From assembly GCF_002355435.1 (NCBI RefSeq), contig NZ_AP017313.1, forward strand, positions 434,001-498,000: DNA of 64,000 bases, read 5' to 3'. Within the stretch, counting starts at the first letter, position 1, and each line of letters begins with the position of its first letter. The notes beneath the pieces are model-generated. The model had not been told where the DNA came from, made no database searches, and was given only the letters and a program-made list of their open reading frames with translations. The DNA comes from Mucilaginibacter gotjawali (lineage in GTDB: Bacteria > Bacteroidota > Bacteroidia > Sphingobacteriales > Sphingobacteriaceae). Shown piece by piece: positions 1 to 8,377 of this stretch. Made by a program: the position numbers and the translations under genes.

Positions 1-1139
1 TCCAGGTATTGGTATAGTTGAGCGCCTGCAAGTAAAAAGGCGCCGGTACCATAAACCTCGTTACTATCTTCTGTCACTTTATCAGGGCTGCCTCCTATGG
101 GTTGTACATAGCCTAACATTCCGTTGGGTTTAACGGCGGTGACCATTGCCAGCCAGGCCCTTTTGGCTACCGGCAAATATTGCTGTTTATTTAATAGCCC
201 GTGGTTCATTCCCCACAAAATAGCATAACAATAAAAGCCGGTTCCGCTGCATTCTTTAATAGGATAGCTCGCCGGGTCTAACAATGAGGCGTGCCAGCTT
301 CCATCGGGCTGCTGTAAGGAAGCGATCTTTGCCGCCATATCTTTAAACAGGCTAACAAATTTTTCCCTCCCGGTGTAATTGGCAGGCATATTTTCAAGCA
401 ACCTTGCCAGCCCTGCCAAAACCCATCCATTTCCCCTCGACCAAAATACTTTTTCACCATTCTTTTCTTTCTTGTCCAGGTAACTGCCATCCCTCGAGTA
501 AAGATGCGCCTGCGGGTCGTACAAATAGGCGGTGGTTTTCCACCAGAGGGTGGTAGCTTTATCCAGGTACTTCCGGTCGCCGGTGGCAGATGATAAATAA
601 GCCAATGCCGTTGGCCCCATAAACAAGGCATCGCACCAGGCCCATTCGCGATCCTGGATGTTATTCTTCCACTCCAGTGACTCAGTAAAGGGGAGGCTAA
701 CAATACTATCCCCCAAATGTTGAAAAGGGGCGATCATTTCGGGCCGTTTGTATTTCATATACAACAGCGAATAGGTTTGCCCAACGCAATAATCATCAGC
801 CATCAGGCGGTTGTTTCCTGTGTTCCAGTTCACCTCATTACCAATTTCTATCAGTTTATTATCGTACCTTTCATCGCCGCTTGCCTTACTCAAATCAAAA
901 AGGCCGGTATACAAAGCAGCATTTGTCCAATCGGTTTTTTTGTGCGTGAAACCTTTGGTTTGCCAGTATTGTAATTGCCAGTCGCCAACCCGTTTCATTA
1001 TTTTGAGGACGGAGTGGGGGGAAAAGACAGTGTCGCGGGACACGGGATTTGATTTGTGTGCCTTCACAGCTTGCACAATTATTAAGAATGTCAACACCAA
1101 TATAGAAATTTTATTAGGTTGAGTTTGGAGTAGTTTCAT
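1..1139 (-). CDS. GH105/GH88-family unsaturated glycuronyl hydrolase, 3' end missing
   Basis: Reading down from an ATG at 1139, 379 codons stay open to the window edge; the stop lies outside. A hydrophobic stretch at about residues 11-27 is a signal peptide, so the enzyme should be periplasmic. Family marks are WAWCDALFMGP at 166-176 (Asp170 fits the catalytic Asp of YteR-like enzymes), FWSRGNGWVLAGLARLL near 232-248 and ECSGTGFYCYAI near 297-308. Family members hydrate the 4,5-unsaturated uronic acid left at oligosaccharide ends by pectin or ulvan lyases. No lyase or SusCD pair is visible, so the substrate cannot be named. GH88 is the nearest alternative; the ECSGT motif favours GH105. Confidence 0.85.
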   Translation of the reverse strand, partial: MKLLQTQPNKISILVLTFLIIVQAVKAHKSNPVSRDTVFSPHSVLKIMKRVGDWQLQYWQTKGFTHKKTDWTNAALYTGLFDLSKASGDERYDNKLIEIGNEVNWNTGNNRLMADDYCVGQTYSLLYMKYKRPEMIAPFQHLGDSIVSLPFTESLEWKNNIQDREWAWCDALFMGPTALAYLSSATGDRKYLDKATTLWWKTTAYLYDPQAHLYSRDGSYLDKKEKNGEKVFWSRGNGWVLAGLARLLENMPANYTGREKFVSLFKDMAAKIASLQQPDGSWHASLLDPASYPIKECSGTGFYCYAILWGMNHGLLNKQQYLPVAKRAWLAMVTAVKPNGMLGYVQPIGGSPDKVTEDSNEVYGTGAFLLAGAQLYQYL

Positions 1140-1171
1140 TTTTTAATCCTATTTGTTTTCGATAAAATTTG

Positions 1172-2185
1172 TCATTGACTTCTTAACATCTCTGCCTTTA
1201 AAAATACGTTTGAAGGTGTGAGGATTTCTATTTTTCCATCACCCTTTATCGCCAGTTGTTTTGTTTGCTTGTTAAATACGATCTGAGGATATTTCAATGA
1301 ATCATGTCCTATCATACTTGAGTTTTGCTCTCCACTATATATGGACTCGTCTTTGTCTACAATTTCGCCGTTATCTAGATTTATTATTTTCGGAAATTTA
1401 AAAGTATCCCAGGAAAACTTGTCGTTAATGGGGTATAAATTTCCAAATTCTCCTTTTATTTTTACAAAATTAGTCACTTCATTTAACCCTATATCCCAAA
1501 TACCTACGTGCTTCAGGGGAAGATTAAGATTTTCATCATCATAAGCCTCATCTGATGTGCCAATCATAATTTTTGAGTCATTTATAAAACTTGCAGTACA
1601 AACCTCAACATCTATATTCGGACTTAAAATTGATTTATCGAGAAGCAATGGATTATTAATACACGCGTCTATATTAAAAACTTGTACAACATCCGTTGGA
1701 TGCCAGCACCAACCCTTACTCATTAAAAAAGTATTTGGGGCGTTAATTTCTAACCTGGAATGAAATACATAGGATGGTTTTCGTCCCGGTATATCAGTTA
1801 TCAATTCTCCGGTTTCTACATCTTCAAAATCAAGTCTGCTATATTCCAATGGACAATGCACTAAATAAGTTTTGTAGTTGACAGTAACGAATGCTGCGGG
1901 ATATTCATATACATCAGCATAATAATATGACCTGTTTATTTCCCTAAGGAGTTCACCATTTTTTAATAGCAATCCTTTTGTTTCAAGTTTTTTATATATA
2001 AATGCATATTGACCATCAGATGAAACAATGGAGCTGTCGAAATTATATCCGTAATGATATTTTCCAAGTTGCTTTTCCTTTCCATCCAGCGAATACAATT
2101 GTCCCGCTGAAGCCCAATCAACAACAGCCGTATCTAACCAGCAAATCGTACTTAAAAAGCCCGCTGTTATTGTTTTTCTTTCCAT
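1172..2185 (-). CDS. Hypothetical protein, possible beta-propeller
   Basis: This 337-residue protein is not recognised. It is rich in aromatic residues and beta-prone segments, with recurring units such as GIWDIGLNEV and VVQVFNID that recall WD40-like blades. The first 25 residues are not a convincing signal peptide, so it is probably cytoplasmic. The coding sequence is visibly more AT-rich than the GH105 and PIG-L neighbours, which suggests recent acquisition. The ATG at 2185 lies 132 bp from the divergent PIG-L gene and no strong promoter match was found. An electrostatic or ankyrin-type repeat protein cannot be excluded. Confidence 0.6.
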   Translation of the reverse strand: MERKTITAGFLSTICWLDTAVVDWASAGQLYSLDGKEKQLGKYHYGYNFDSSIVSSDGQYAFIYKKLETKGLLLKNGELLREINRSYYYADVYEYPAAFVTVNYKTYLVHCPLEYSRLDFEDVETGELITDIPGRKPSYVFHSRLEINAPNTFLMSKGWCWHPTDVVQVFNIDACINNPLLLDKSILSPNIDVEVCTASFINDSKIMIGTSDEAYDDENLNLPLKHVGIWDIGLNEVTNFVKIKGEFGNLYPINDKFSWDTFKFPKIINLDNGEIVDKDESIYSGEQNSSMIGHDSLKYPQIVFNKQTKQLAIKGDGKIEILTPSNVFLKAEMLRSQ

Positions 2186-2317
2186 TTAGGCGATGTTGGT
2201 TTGTAATGATGGTACTAATATATCGCTTAATTATGCTCATTGAATCAACTTAATGAAAAGAGGTATGGTCAAAATATAAGATATACTACATTATTATAAA
2301 TAATCTACATTTAATCT

Positions 2318-3112
2318 ATGGAAAAAAACAAACCGGCCCGGCGCGATTTTATTAAACTTTCGGCTTTGACATTAGGTAGCCTTACCCTTGCTCCTTTGGT
2401 AAATGCAGATGCAAAACCATTTAAGCCGCTAAAAAAGGTAAACACCGGCGGTAAAAAACTGCACATAGTTTGCCTGGGCGCCCACCCGGGCGACCCTGAG
2501 TTTGGCTGCGGCGGCACCATGGCTAAATACAGTGGAGCCGGGCACAGCGTTACCTTTTTATACCTTACCCGTGGTGAAGCCAGCGATCCAAATAAAACCC
2601 ATGCCGGGATGGCAGCGCTGCGAACCAAAGAAGCAGAAACCGCCTGCAAAATAGTAAACGCGACACCACAGTTTGCCGGGCAGATTGATGGTGACAGTAT
2701 TTTGAATAAAGAATGGAACGACAAAGCGACGAAAATGCTGGCGGCCTTAACCCCTGATATTGTTTTTACCCAATGGCCAGTTGACGCGCACCGCGATCAC
2801 CAGGTTACCGGACTATTAGGCTTAACTGCCTGGGTGCGATCGGGCAGAAAGTTTGATCTATACTTTTACGAGGTAAATACCGGGGTTGAAACTATGGCCT
2901 TTACACCGACTGATTATGTTGATATTACCGCTGAACAGGAAAAGAAAAAGCAGGCTATGTTTGCACACCAAACGCAGGACCCGGTAAATACCTATAACAA
3001 TTATTTTAAACCGCTGGAAGAATTCAGGGGGCTGGAAGCCGGCGTTAAAGCTGCCGAAGCATTTATCCATTTTAAAGCCGGGGACAAAAGAGCAGGGATT
3101 ATTGGTCTGTGA
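2318..3112 (+). CDS. PIG-L/LmbE family deacetylase with Tat signal
   Basis: A 264-residue protein opening with RRDFIKLSALTLGS (8-21), a twin-arginine signal, so a folded, metal-bound enzyme exported to the periplasm is expected. PIG-L proteins are zinc-dependent N-deacetylases of GlcNAc-type groups. The usual AHPDDE-type motif reads AHPGDPEFGCGGT here (55-67): His56, Asp59 and Glu61 are kept but the first Asp of the pair is Gly58. The third metal ligand region VDAHRDHQVTG (156-166) is intact. In MshB the replaced Asp acts as catalytic base, so activity may be altered. The gene stands alone, convergent with moxR. Confidence 0.88.
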   Translation: MEKNKPARRDFIKLSALTLGSLTLAPLVNADAKPFKPLKKVNTGGKKLHIVCLGAHPGDPEFGCGGTMAKYSGAGHSVTFLYLTRGEASDPNKTHAGMAALRTKEAETACKIVNATPQFAGQIDGDSILNKEWNDKATKMLAALTPDIVFTQWPVDAHRDHQVTGLLGLTAWVRSGRKFDLYFYEVNTGVETMAFTPTDYVDITAEQEKKKQAMFAHQTQDPVNTYNNYFKPLEEFRGLEAGVKAAEAFIHFKAGDKRAGIIGL

Positions 3113-3174
3113 GCGTCAGGGCATCTACAGCTCCCATTGCAGATTAAGCTCATTCAGCAATCAGCATTCCGCAA

Positions 3175-4137
3175 TTAAAACAGCCCTTCGATGATATCAT
3201 CAGCTGAAAGCCCTTCGGCTTCGGCATGGTAGCTGCGTACAATGCGGTGGCGGAGTATGGGTTTGGCAATGGCCTGTACATCTTCAATGTCCGGAGAATA
3301 TTTCCCGTTGATCACGGCATGGCATTTAGCCCCTAATATCAAAAATTGCGAAGCACGGGGGCCAGCGCCCCAGTTTAACAAGCGTTTTACCTGTGGTGCG
3401 GCCATTTCGCCATTGGGGCGGGTTTTGGCAACCAGTTTAACCGCATATTCAAGCACGTTATCAGTAACCGGGATATTCCTAACCAATTGCTGAAAGTAAA
3501 TGATCTGTTCGGCGCTGAGTAGTTTTTTTACTTCTGTTTTTTGGCTGCTGGTGGTATTTTTTACGACAAGCAATTCTTCCTGGAAAGTAGGATAATCAAG
3601 GGCTACGTTAAACATGAAACGATCAAGCTGCGCCTCGGGCAGCGGATAGGTACCTTCCTGCTCAATAGGATTTTGTGTTGCTAAAACAAAAAACGGCTGC
3701 GCCAGCCGATGGGTGATGCCCGCTGCTGTTACCGATTTTTCCATCATGGCCTCCAGCAGGGCGGCCTGGGTTTTTGGCGGGGTACGGTTAATCTCATCAG
3801 CCAGGATGATATTTGCAAACACCGGGCCGGGTATAAATTTAAAGTTACGGTCCTCGCCCAAAATCTCCGAACCGATAATGTCCGAAGGCATCAGGTCGGG
3901 GGTAAACTGTATGCGCTTAAAATCAAGGTCCAATACCTGGGCAACGGTTTGTACCAGCAGGGTTTTGGCCAGGCCTGGCACACCAACCAGCAAACAATGT
4001 CCGTTACTAAAGATAGAGATCAGTACAAATTTTAATACTTCCTGCTGGCCAATAATTACTTTGCCTATTTCGGCGCTTATTTGCTGATAAGCCTGCCTTA
4101 AAGCATCAGCAGCCTCTACTTCGGTACGGTGTTGCAT
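3175..4137 (-). CDS. MoxR-type AAA+ ATPase
   Basis: A cytoplasmic 320-residue AAA+ ATPase of the MoxR/RavA group. Walker A is GVPGLAKT (about 52-59) and Walker B is NIILADEINR (109-118); the sensor-type ATQNPIEQEGTYPLPEAQLD region and a C-terminal AAA lid follow. MoxR proteins act as chaperones that help mature protein complexes, often with von Willebrand factor partners. No such partner is adjacent here. The gene starts 7 bp after the SurA-like gene on the same strand, so the two are almost certainly co-transcribed, which fits a shared role in envelope protein folding. Confidence 0.95.
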   Translation of the reverse strand: MQHRTEVEAADALRQAYQQISAEIGKVIIGQQEVLKFVLISIFSNGHCLLVGVPGLAKTLLVQTVAQVLDLDFKRIQFTPDLMPSDIIGSEILGEDRNFKFIPGPVFANIILADEINRTPPKTQAALLEAMMEKSVTAAGITHRLAQPFFVLATQNPIEQEGTYPLPEAQLDRFMFNVALDYPTFQEELLVVKNTTSSQKTEVKKLLSAEQIIYFQQLVRNIPVTDNVLEYAVKLVAKTRPNGEMAAPQVKRLLNWGAGPRASQFLILGAKCHAVINGKYSPDIEDVQAIAKPILRHRIVRSYHAEAEGLSADDIIEGLF

Positions 4138-4144
4138 ATTATGG

Positions 4145-5545
4145 TTAAGGTTTAACTTCTGCCGGGGTTGTAGTTACCATGCTTTCGTCAACGGGGCTTG
4201 CCCATCCTTTCATATTGGTACACTGCTGGTATTCCGGATCAATCTTAATAAAAGTTTGCTTACGCCTTTTCTGGAACCACTCGCTCACCTTACGGTTAAT
4301 TTTATCGTTGGTGGCATATTCCTTTATTTTGGGATAGTCATCTACCAGGTTTGCCTTATGGGCGTTGGTGCTTGATTTAAGGTACAAAATTTTATAAGTC
4401 TTTTTTCCGGCAGCATCAGTAAACAGCAGCGGTTTTGACATGCTGCCCACTTTCATGGTGTCAACTACAAGTGCTACCTGCGGATCAAGTTTATCTGTCG
4501 GGATATAAGTGGTACGGGTTTCAACGTCAGATGCATTCAGCATCATACCACCGTTATATTTTGTGTCTTTATTGTCCGAGTAATAAGCGGCAGCGTTTGA
4601 AAAAGATATTTTGTTATTCTTTGTCAAAAAGTCATAAACACTATCGGCTTTTGCCTTTGCCCTTTGCAGGCTGGCGTCAGTTACTGTTGGGATAATTAAG
4701 ATATGCCGTACATGCACCTGTTCGCCGCGGCGTTCAAGCACCTGTAAAAAGTGAAAGCCATACTCTGTTTCAAACACCGGCGAAAGTTCTCCGGCTTTAA
4801 GCCTGAAGGCCCAGGCAGTAAATTCCTTTACGTAAGTGCTGCGATCGGCAAAGCCCATATCGCCGCCCTGTAATGACGAACCCGGATCCTGTGAGTACAG
4901 GCGGGCCAAAGCGCCCATATCTTCCCCTTTTTTTACACGATCCAATAAATCCTGTGCCTTTGCACGGAAATAGGCTTTTTCAGTTTCGTTTAATTTCGGG
5001 TTAAACTGGATCTCGCCCACCTCAACCGTTTTGTTAAAGGTTGGCAGGCTATCTTTAGGGATGGTGTTAAAGAATTTTTTTATGTCCTCCGGTGTGGTGT
5101 TAACATCGGAAGTGATTTTTTGCTGCATTTTTTGGGCGATCAGCTCTTCCTTAATGTCAGGGCGTATTTCGTCTTTATATTGAATAACGGAGCGGCCTAA
5201 AAATTGCTCCAGCCTGTCCTGGCTGCCGGCACGGCCTATCATACCGCGCATACGGCGGTCAATATCGGCGTCAACTTCATCATCCTTCACATCAATACTG
5301 TCAATAATAGCCTGCGCCGCCAATAGTTTTTGTGTAACAAAACTTTGCGCTATCTGGCATTTTACAGCAGGGTTTGCCGGATTGCCCTGCGCAAGATAGG
5401 TGGCATATTTTAACTCAATATCCGATTGCAGGATAATGCTGCCACCCACTACCGCCGCTATTTTATCAAGCGTATGCTTTTGTTGCGCACGGGCAAGGGA
5501 TATGAATAATGTAAAACTTAAAAGGACTAACCCAAACTTTCTCAT
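4145..5545 (-). CDS. SurA-like periplasmic peptidylprolyl isomerase
   Basis: A 466-residue secreted chaperone. Residues 1-20 form a signal peptide ending in ARA-QQ. Next come a SurA N-terminal domain (about 25-160, starting DKIAAVVGGSIILQSDIE) and two parvulin (PpiC) domains, at about 170-272 (with QGGDMGFADRSTYVKEF and YGFHFLQVLERR) and 276-390 (starting VRHILI). The C-terminus carries a Cys and a Pro/Thr tail. It should assist outer-membrane protein folding. The ATG at 5545 is followed seven bases after the stop by moxR. The leader contains a small CCCGG/CCGGG hairpin. Confidence 0.93.
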   Translation of the reverse strand: MRKFGLVLLSFTLFISLARAQQKHTLDKIAAVVGGSIILQSDIELKYATYLAQGNPANPAVKCQIAQSFVTQKLLAAQAIIDSIDVKDDEVDADIDRRMRGMIGRAGSQDRLEQFLGRSVIQYKDEIRPDIKEELIAQKMQQKITSDVNTTPEDIKKFFNTIPKDSLPTFNKTVEVGEIQFNPKLNETEKAYFRAKAQDLLDRVKKGEDMGALARLYSQDPGSSLQGGDMGFADRSTYVKEFTAWAFRLKAGELSPVFETEYGFHFLQVLERRGEQVHVRHILIIPTVTDASLQRAKAKADSVYDFLTKNNKISFSNAAAYYSDNKDTKYNGGMMLNASDVETRTTYIPTDKLDPQVALVVDTMKVGSMSKPLLFTDAAGKKTYKILYLKSSTNAHKANLVDDYPKIKEYATNDKINRKVSEWFQKRRKQTFIKIDPEYQQCTNMKGWASPVDESMVTTTPAEVKP

Positions 5546-5570
5546 GTATCTCGATACTAATAAAACTTAA

Positions 5571-5584
5571 CCCGGTTTGCCGGG
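5571..5584. repeat. Small hairpin in the surA leader
   Basis: CCCGG, a TTTG loop, then CCGGG: a 5-bp GC stem placed 26 to 39 bases before the surA start codon. It would lie in the 5' untranslated region if transcription begins upstream. Function unknown. Confidence 0.4.
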
Positions 5585-5703
5585 CGCGTTAAAAACTCCG
5601 AATTTCGGTAAAATTTATTAATTATAGCTGAACATTTAACCGGAATTGATTAGCGGCAGCTATAATTGTGCGAATATGCTGATAATGCGTCAAACTGTTT
5701 AGT

Positions 5704-5711
5704 TACTTTTG
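5704..5711 (+). promoter_or_regulatory. Possible -7 element TACTTTTG
   Basis: TACTTTTG matches the Bacteroidota -7 consensus TAnnTTTG exactly. No good -33 TTG is found at the usual distance. If used, transcription would begin near 5717, which rules out an upstream TTG start at 5709 and supports the GTG at 5727. Confidence 0.4.
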
Positions 5712-5726
5712 TTAAAATTTGTTAAA

Positions 5727-6263
5727 GTGAGAATAGAAAACCCTGTTGCTTTTAGTTTTATACTCCAGGATGACCTTTACCTGTTAAATAATGACAAAAT
5801 AGTTAAGCCTGTTGCCGAAATCCCTGCAAATGTGCCTGAACCTGTTTTACAAGCGCCTGTACACCAAATTGAAACGCCTGCACCTGATTTTAATTACCTC
5901 GGCAAGCATAAAAAACATTGCCTGATCCTGGTTTTTTACCCCGGGCTTGAGTGTATGCCCGCCCCGTATTTAACCGCGCTTGAAAATACGCTGAAACGAC
6001 TGGGTTTTGAACAGGATGATGTAGCGATTTTGAACCTGGCCAATTACAAGGAAACAGTATTTGAGCAATTGCTAACTTATTTTAAGCCTCAAAAACTGCT
6101 GATCATGGGCAGGCACGCTTTGCCCAAAGGGCTTGCTGCTCCGGCGGTTAATCAACAGGTACAGGTAGGTAACGCCCGCACCTTATTCACTTTCAGTTTT
6201 GATGAAATGATGGATAACAACGAGATGAAAAAGGTATTTTGGGAACAAATGAAACAATGGTAA
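5727..6263 (+). CDS. Hypothetical protein, conserved-looking, next to rdgB
   Basis: A 178-residue soluble protein of unknown function. The start chosen is GTG 5727, giving [20 protein letters not shown]; a TTG at 5709 is in frame but overlaps a promoter-like TACTTTTG. The N-terminal part ends in a Pro/Val-rich linker (about 38-55), and the C-terminal part has alternating strands and helices ([25 protein letters not shown]) that suggest a small alpha/beta fold. It ends 4 bp before rdgB and must be co-transcribed with it. It could be a scaffold or DNA-replication accessory protein, but no motif proves it. Confidence 0.7.
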   Translation: MRIENPVAFSFILQDDLYLLNNDKIVKPVAEIPANVPEPVLQAPVHQIETPAPDFNYLGKHKKHCLILVFYPGLECMPAPYLTALENTLKRLGFEQDDVAILNLANYKETVFEQLLTYFKPQKLLIMGRHALPKGLAAPAVNQQVQVGNARTLFTFSFDEMMDNNEMKKVFWEQMKQW

Positions 6264-6267
6264 TAGT

Positions 6268-6849
6268 ATGCGGCAATTAGTTTTTGCAACCAATAACCGC
6301 CATAAGCTGGATGAAGTAGCGGCCAAAGTTGGCAGCCAGATAAAATTATTAACCCTTAATGATATTGGCTGCGATGAGGACATCCCCGAAACGGGGCATA
6401 CCTTCAGGGAAAATGCAGCTATAAAAAGCCACTATATCTACCAAAAATATAAACTGGATTGTTTTGGCGATGACAGCGGCCTGGAAGTTGACGCCCTTAA
6501 CGGCGAACCCGGCGTTTACTCGGCCAGGTATGCAGGCACCCACGGCGACCATGAAGCCAATATGGATAAAGTGCTGGCAAAATTAGCCAGCGAAACCAAG
6601 CGTAAAGCCCGTTTCCGTACCGTGATCTCCCTGATATGGAACGGCGAAGAGCATTTTTTTGAAGGCACAGTAGAAGGCACCATCCGCCATGAACGCGCAG
6701 GCGCCCAAGGTTTTGGTTACGACCCGATTTTTCAGCCTGATGGTTACGATATCACCTTTGCCGAAATGAGCATGGAGGAAAAGAACAGCATCAGCCACCG
6801 CGCCAGGGCAGTGGAAAAATTGATTGGGTTTTTGTCTTTGGGGCATTAA
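6268..6849 (+). CDS. rdgB: RdgB/HAM1 XTP/dITP pyrophosphatase
   Basis: This 193-residue protein is a full-length Ham1-family enzyme that hydrolyses XTP, ITP and dITP to monophosphates, keeping deaminated purines out of nucleic acids. Typical motifs are [12 protein letters not shown] near the N-terminus, the substrate and metal site [23 protein letters not shown] (about 67-89), [12 protein letters not shown] (about 150-161) and [10 protein letters not shown] near the end. It starts 4 bp after the upstream hypothetical gene and ends at a repeat-rich island. Confidence 0.97.
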   Translation: MRQLVFATNNRHKLDEVAAKVGSQIKLLTLNDIGCDEDIPETGHTFRENAAIKSHYIYQKYKLDCFGDDSGLEVDALNGEPGVYSARYAGTHGDHEANMDKVLAKLASETKRKARFRTVISLIWNGEEHFFEGTVEGTIRHERAGAQGFGYDPIFQPDGYDITFAEMSMEEKNSISHRARAVEKLIGFLSLGH

Positions 6850-6855
6850 GTCATT

Positions 6856-6886
6856 GGGTCATTAGCTTTGCGTCATAAGGTCATTG
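6856..6886. repeat. Left outer inverted repeat of the 6.9-8.4 kb island
   Basis: GGGTCATTAGCTTTGCG followed by more GTCATT units matches, in inverted orientation, the block at 8337-8375 that reads GGGTCATTTGCTTCGCG on the minus strand. Several further GTCATTRGG units follow to about 6910. The pair brackets the hypothetical membrane gene and sits just outside the stops of the convergent genes rdgB and the TlpA-like gene. Confidence 0.6.
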
Positions 6887-6950
6887 AGTCATTAGGTCAT
6901 TGAGCCATTGGATGGTTTGGATAGCGTGTGGTATTATCTGGGGCAAAAGG

Positions 6951-7017
6951 GGTGTCATGCTGAGGCTCTCGAAGCATGGTGTGGTGGGCTGACGGATGAC
7001 AGGTAGGACAAGGAACG
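6951..7017. repeat. Dispersed repeat, copy 1 (GTCATGCTGAGG type)
   Basis: A block of about 67 bp beginning GGTGTCATGCTGAGGCTCTC and ending AGGAACGT. It is repeated with few changes at 7083-7150. Its core GTCATGCTGAG...GAAGCAT is also found, inverted, near 8263-8290. Confidence 0.75.
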
Positions 7018-7082
7018 TTATTGGAGCATTAGGTCATTGGGTGGGTGGATAGCGTTTCGCAAGAGAAATGAAGTAACGCGAA

Positions 7083-7150
7083 GGTGTCATGCTGAGGCTC
7101 TCGAAGCATAGTGTGGTGGGCCGACGGATGACAGATGGAACAAGGAGCGT
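7083..7150. repeat. Dispersed repeat, copy 2 (GTCATGCTGAGG type)
   Basis: Direct copy of 6951-7017 with about eight differences, 66 bp downstream of the end of copy 1. GTCATTAGGTCATTGG units flank both copies, so the whole segment 6900-7170 looks like a partial tandem duplication. Confidence 0.75.
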
Positions 7151-7219
7151 CATTAGGTCATTGGTTGGATAGATGATAAGCAATGTCCCTATCTACCTAA
7201 ATCAATTATATTATTTACT

Positions 7220-7227
7220 TAGATTTG
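7220..7227 (+). promoter_or_regulatory. Possible -7 element TAGATTTG of the membrane-protein gene
   Basis: TAGATTTG fits TAnnTTTG; no clear -33 TTG. It lies 191 bp before the ATG at 7418. Removing the 144-bp MITE and one 9-bp target duplicate would bring it to 38 bp, a normal distance for this phylum. Confidence 0.45.
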
Positions 7228-7264
7228 AGCTGCCATAAACCGGCTAAGCCTTTGACCCTACGCC

Positions 7265-7408
7265 CAATGTCATTAAGTTAAGGAAAAAGTGAAGGGAATT
7301 AATATCGAATAATGAATTTTGAATGTCGAATTTCGAAGTTTCTTACTTCATTATTCAATATTCGGCATTGGGTGTTCGATATTAATATTCCTTAACTTAA
7401 TGACATTG
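7265..7408. mobile_element. 144-bp MITE with 21-bp terminal inverted repeats and 9-bp target duplication
   Basis: The ends are perfect 21-bp inverted repeats beginning CAATGTCATTAAGTTAAGG (7265-7285 and 7388-7408). The element is flanked by the 9-bp direct repeat CCCTACGCC at 7256-7264 and 7409-7417. The interior is an imperfect palindrome containing TTAATATCGAATAATGAA and its partner. The right target duplicate ends one base before the ATG at 7418. No transposase is encoded, so it must have been mobilised in trans. A related, degraded copy is at 42360-42484. Confidence 0.9.
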
Positions 7409-7417
7409 CCCTACGCC

Positions 7418-8068
7418 ATGAAAATATTTAAAAAACTTTCTCTATGCTTTACAATCCTTTTTTTATTGTTATGGATTTATATACTGATCTATATTAAAAT
7501 AATATCCCTTGGCTGGTTAATTGCTGAACTCGCAAGCTTTTTATTTATGGTAATAGCATATATCGTGCGTGGTATTTTGGAAGGAATTGAACGGCCCCGC
7601 AAGATATTTCTCAGTGCCTTAATGATGGTTATTATCTTCTGCATTCCCGGTTATGATGACATCAAAGCCTATAAAAGAAACGTTTGCCAGGCTCAATTCG
7701 GGCCTCAATTTAACACGAAACGACGAAACCTGGGCATACCTGTAATTCCTGAAAAATGGCAAATAAAAGAAAGCAGCGAAGGCCGGGTGCGTTGGGCGCC
7801 AGCCGACAGTTTGATAGGGCATCAAAAAAAATACATATATATTGATACTGGTTGTGTAATAGAAGAGGAGTTAGATTACTATGGCCTTACAAGCCAGCAT
7901 GGTAATAAAAGGGAGGTGATGATTGAAACTCAATTCGGGAGAGGCCGGCTAAACGATTCTGTTTTCTATTATTATTATCACGATGATGCAGGCAGGCGTG
8001 CCGACACCATCACCCGCCAGCAGGCCGACAGCATATTTGCCGCTGAAAAAATAAGGAAGGATTATTGA
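7418..8068 (+). CDS. Hypothetical membrane protein
   Basis: A 216-residue protein, not recognised. Residues 1-95 hold three hydrophobic segments (about 8-28, 35-56 and 67-86); the rest is a soluble domain with a SFAP-like charged and aromatic region (DSVFYYYYHDD) and a helical tail. The ATG at 7418 is chosen because the in-frame codons upstream lie inside the MITE. The gene is AT-rich and alone in an island between convergent rdgB and the TlpA-like gene. The MITE adds a strong hairpin to its mRNA leader, so expression may be changed. Confidence 0.65.
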   Translation: MKIFKKLSLCFTILFLLLWIYILIYIKIISLGWLIAELASFLFMVIAYIVRGILEGIERPRKIFLSALMMVIIFCIPGYDDIKAYKRNVCQAQFGPQFNTKRRNLGIPVIPEKWQIKESSEGRVRWAPADSLIGHQKKYIYIDTGCVIEEELDYYGLTSQHGNKREVMIETQFGRGRLNDSVFYYYYHDDAGRRADTITRQQADSIFAAEKIRKDY

Positions 8069-8140
8069 AGGCATCTATCAGCTACGTTCTTCACTTTCGC
8101 CGGTCATCCAATGAGCCAATGACAAAAATAGCTTCCTATA

Positions 8141-8290
8141 TGTCATCCCTAACTTGTTTCGGGATCTCATAGACAGGTAACCCAGTGAAAGGTAAGTGAA
8201 TGACAGGTGCACCACCAACGGGCGGCTCAGCGCCCGGTTACTTAGCGCGCGGCTAAGCGTGTGGATGCTGAAACAAGCTCAGCATGACAT
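8141..8290. repeat. Composite palindromic intergenic repeat
   Basis: Starts TGTCATCCCTAACTTGTTTC and ends with ATGCTGAAACAAGCTCAGCA plus TGACA, so its ends are inverted. The middle contains GC-rich inverted segments (GCGGCTCAGCGC and GCGCGCGGC). The right end is the inverse of the GTCATGCTGAG core at 6951 and 7083. Confidence 0.6.
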
Positions 8291-8336
8291 GATTTTTAGG
8301 TTTGTTCAAGTTTTTTGTATGGTATATCCGCCCAAC

Positions 8337-8375
8337 CAATGACCTAATGACCCAATGGCGCGAAGCAAATGACCC
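8337..8375. repeat. Right outer inverted repeat of the 6.9-8.4 kb island
   Basis: Inverse of the block at 6856-6886 (see there). It ends three bases before the stop codon of the TlpA-like gene on the minus strand. Confidence 0.6.
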
Positions 8376-8377
8376 AA

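Larger units (their letters stand above)
8069..8377. other. Gene-free repeat region
   Basis: No gene is seen. The stretch holds a composite repeat at 8141-8290 bounded by TGTCAT and ATGACA, and the right outer arm of the island at 8337-8375. No terminator with a clear T-run was found for either convergent gene. Confidence 0.6.

Noticed and set aside
278..703. A 141-codon minus-strand frame
   Set aside because: It overlaps the GH105 gene in a different frame; the GH105 frame has clear family motifs.
7319..7417. In-frame upstream start for the membrane-protein gene
   Set aside because: These codons lie inside the MITE and its target duplicate; the natural start is the ATG at 7418.
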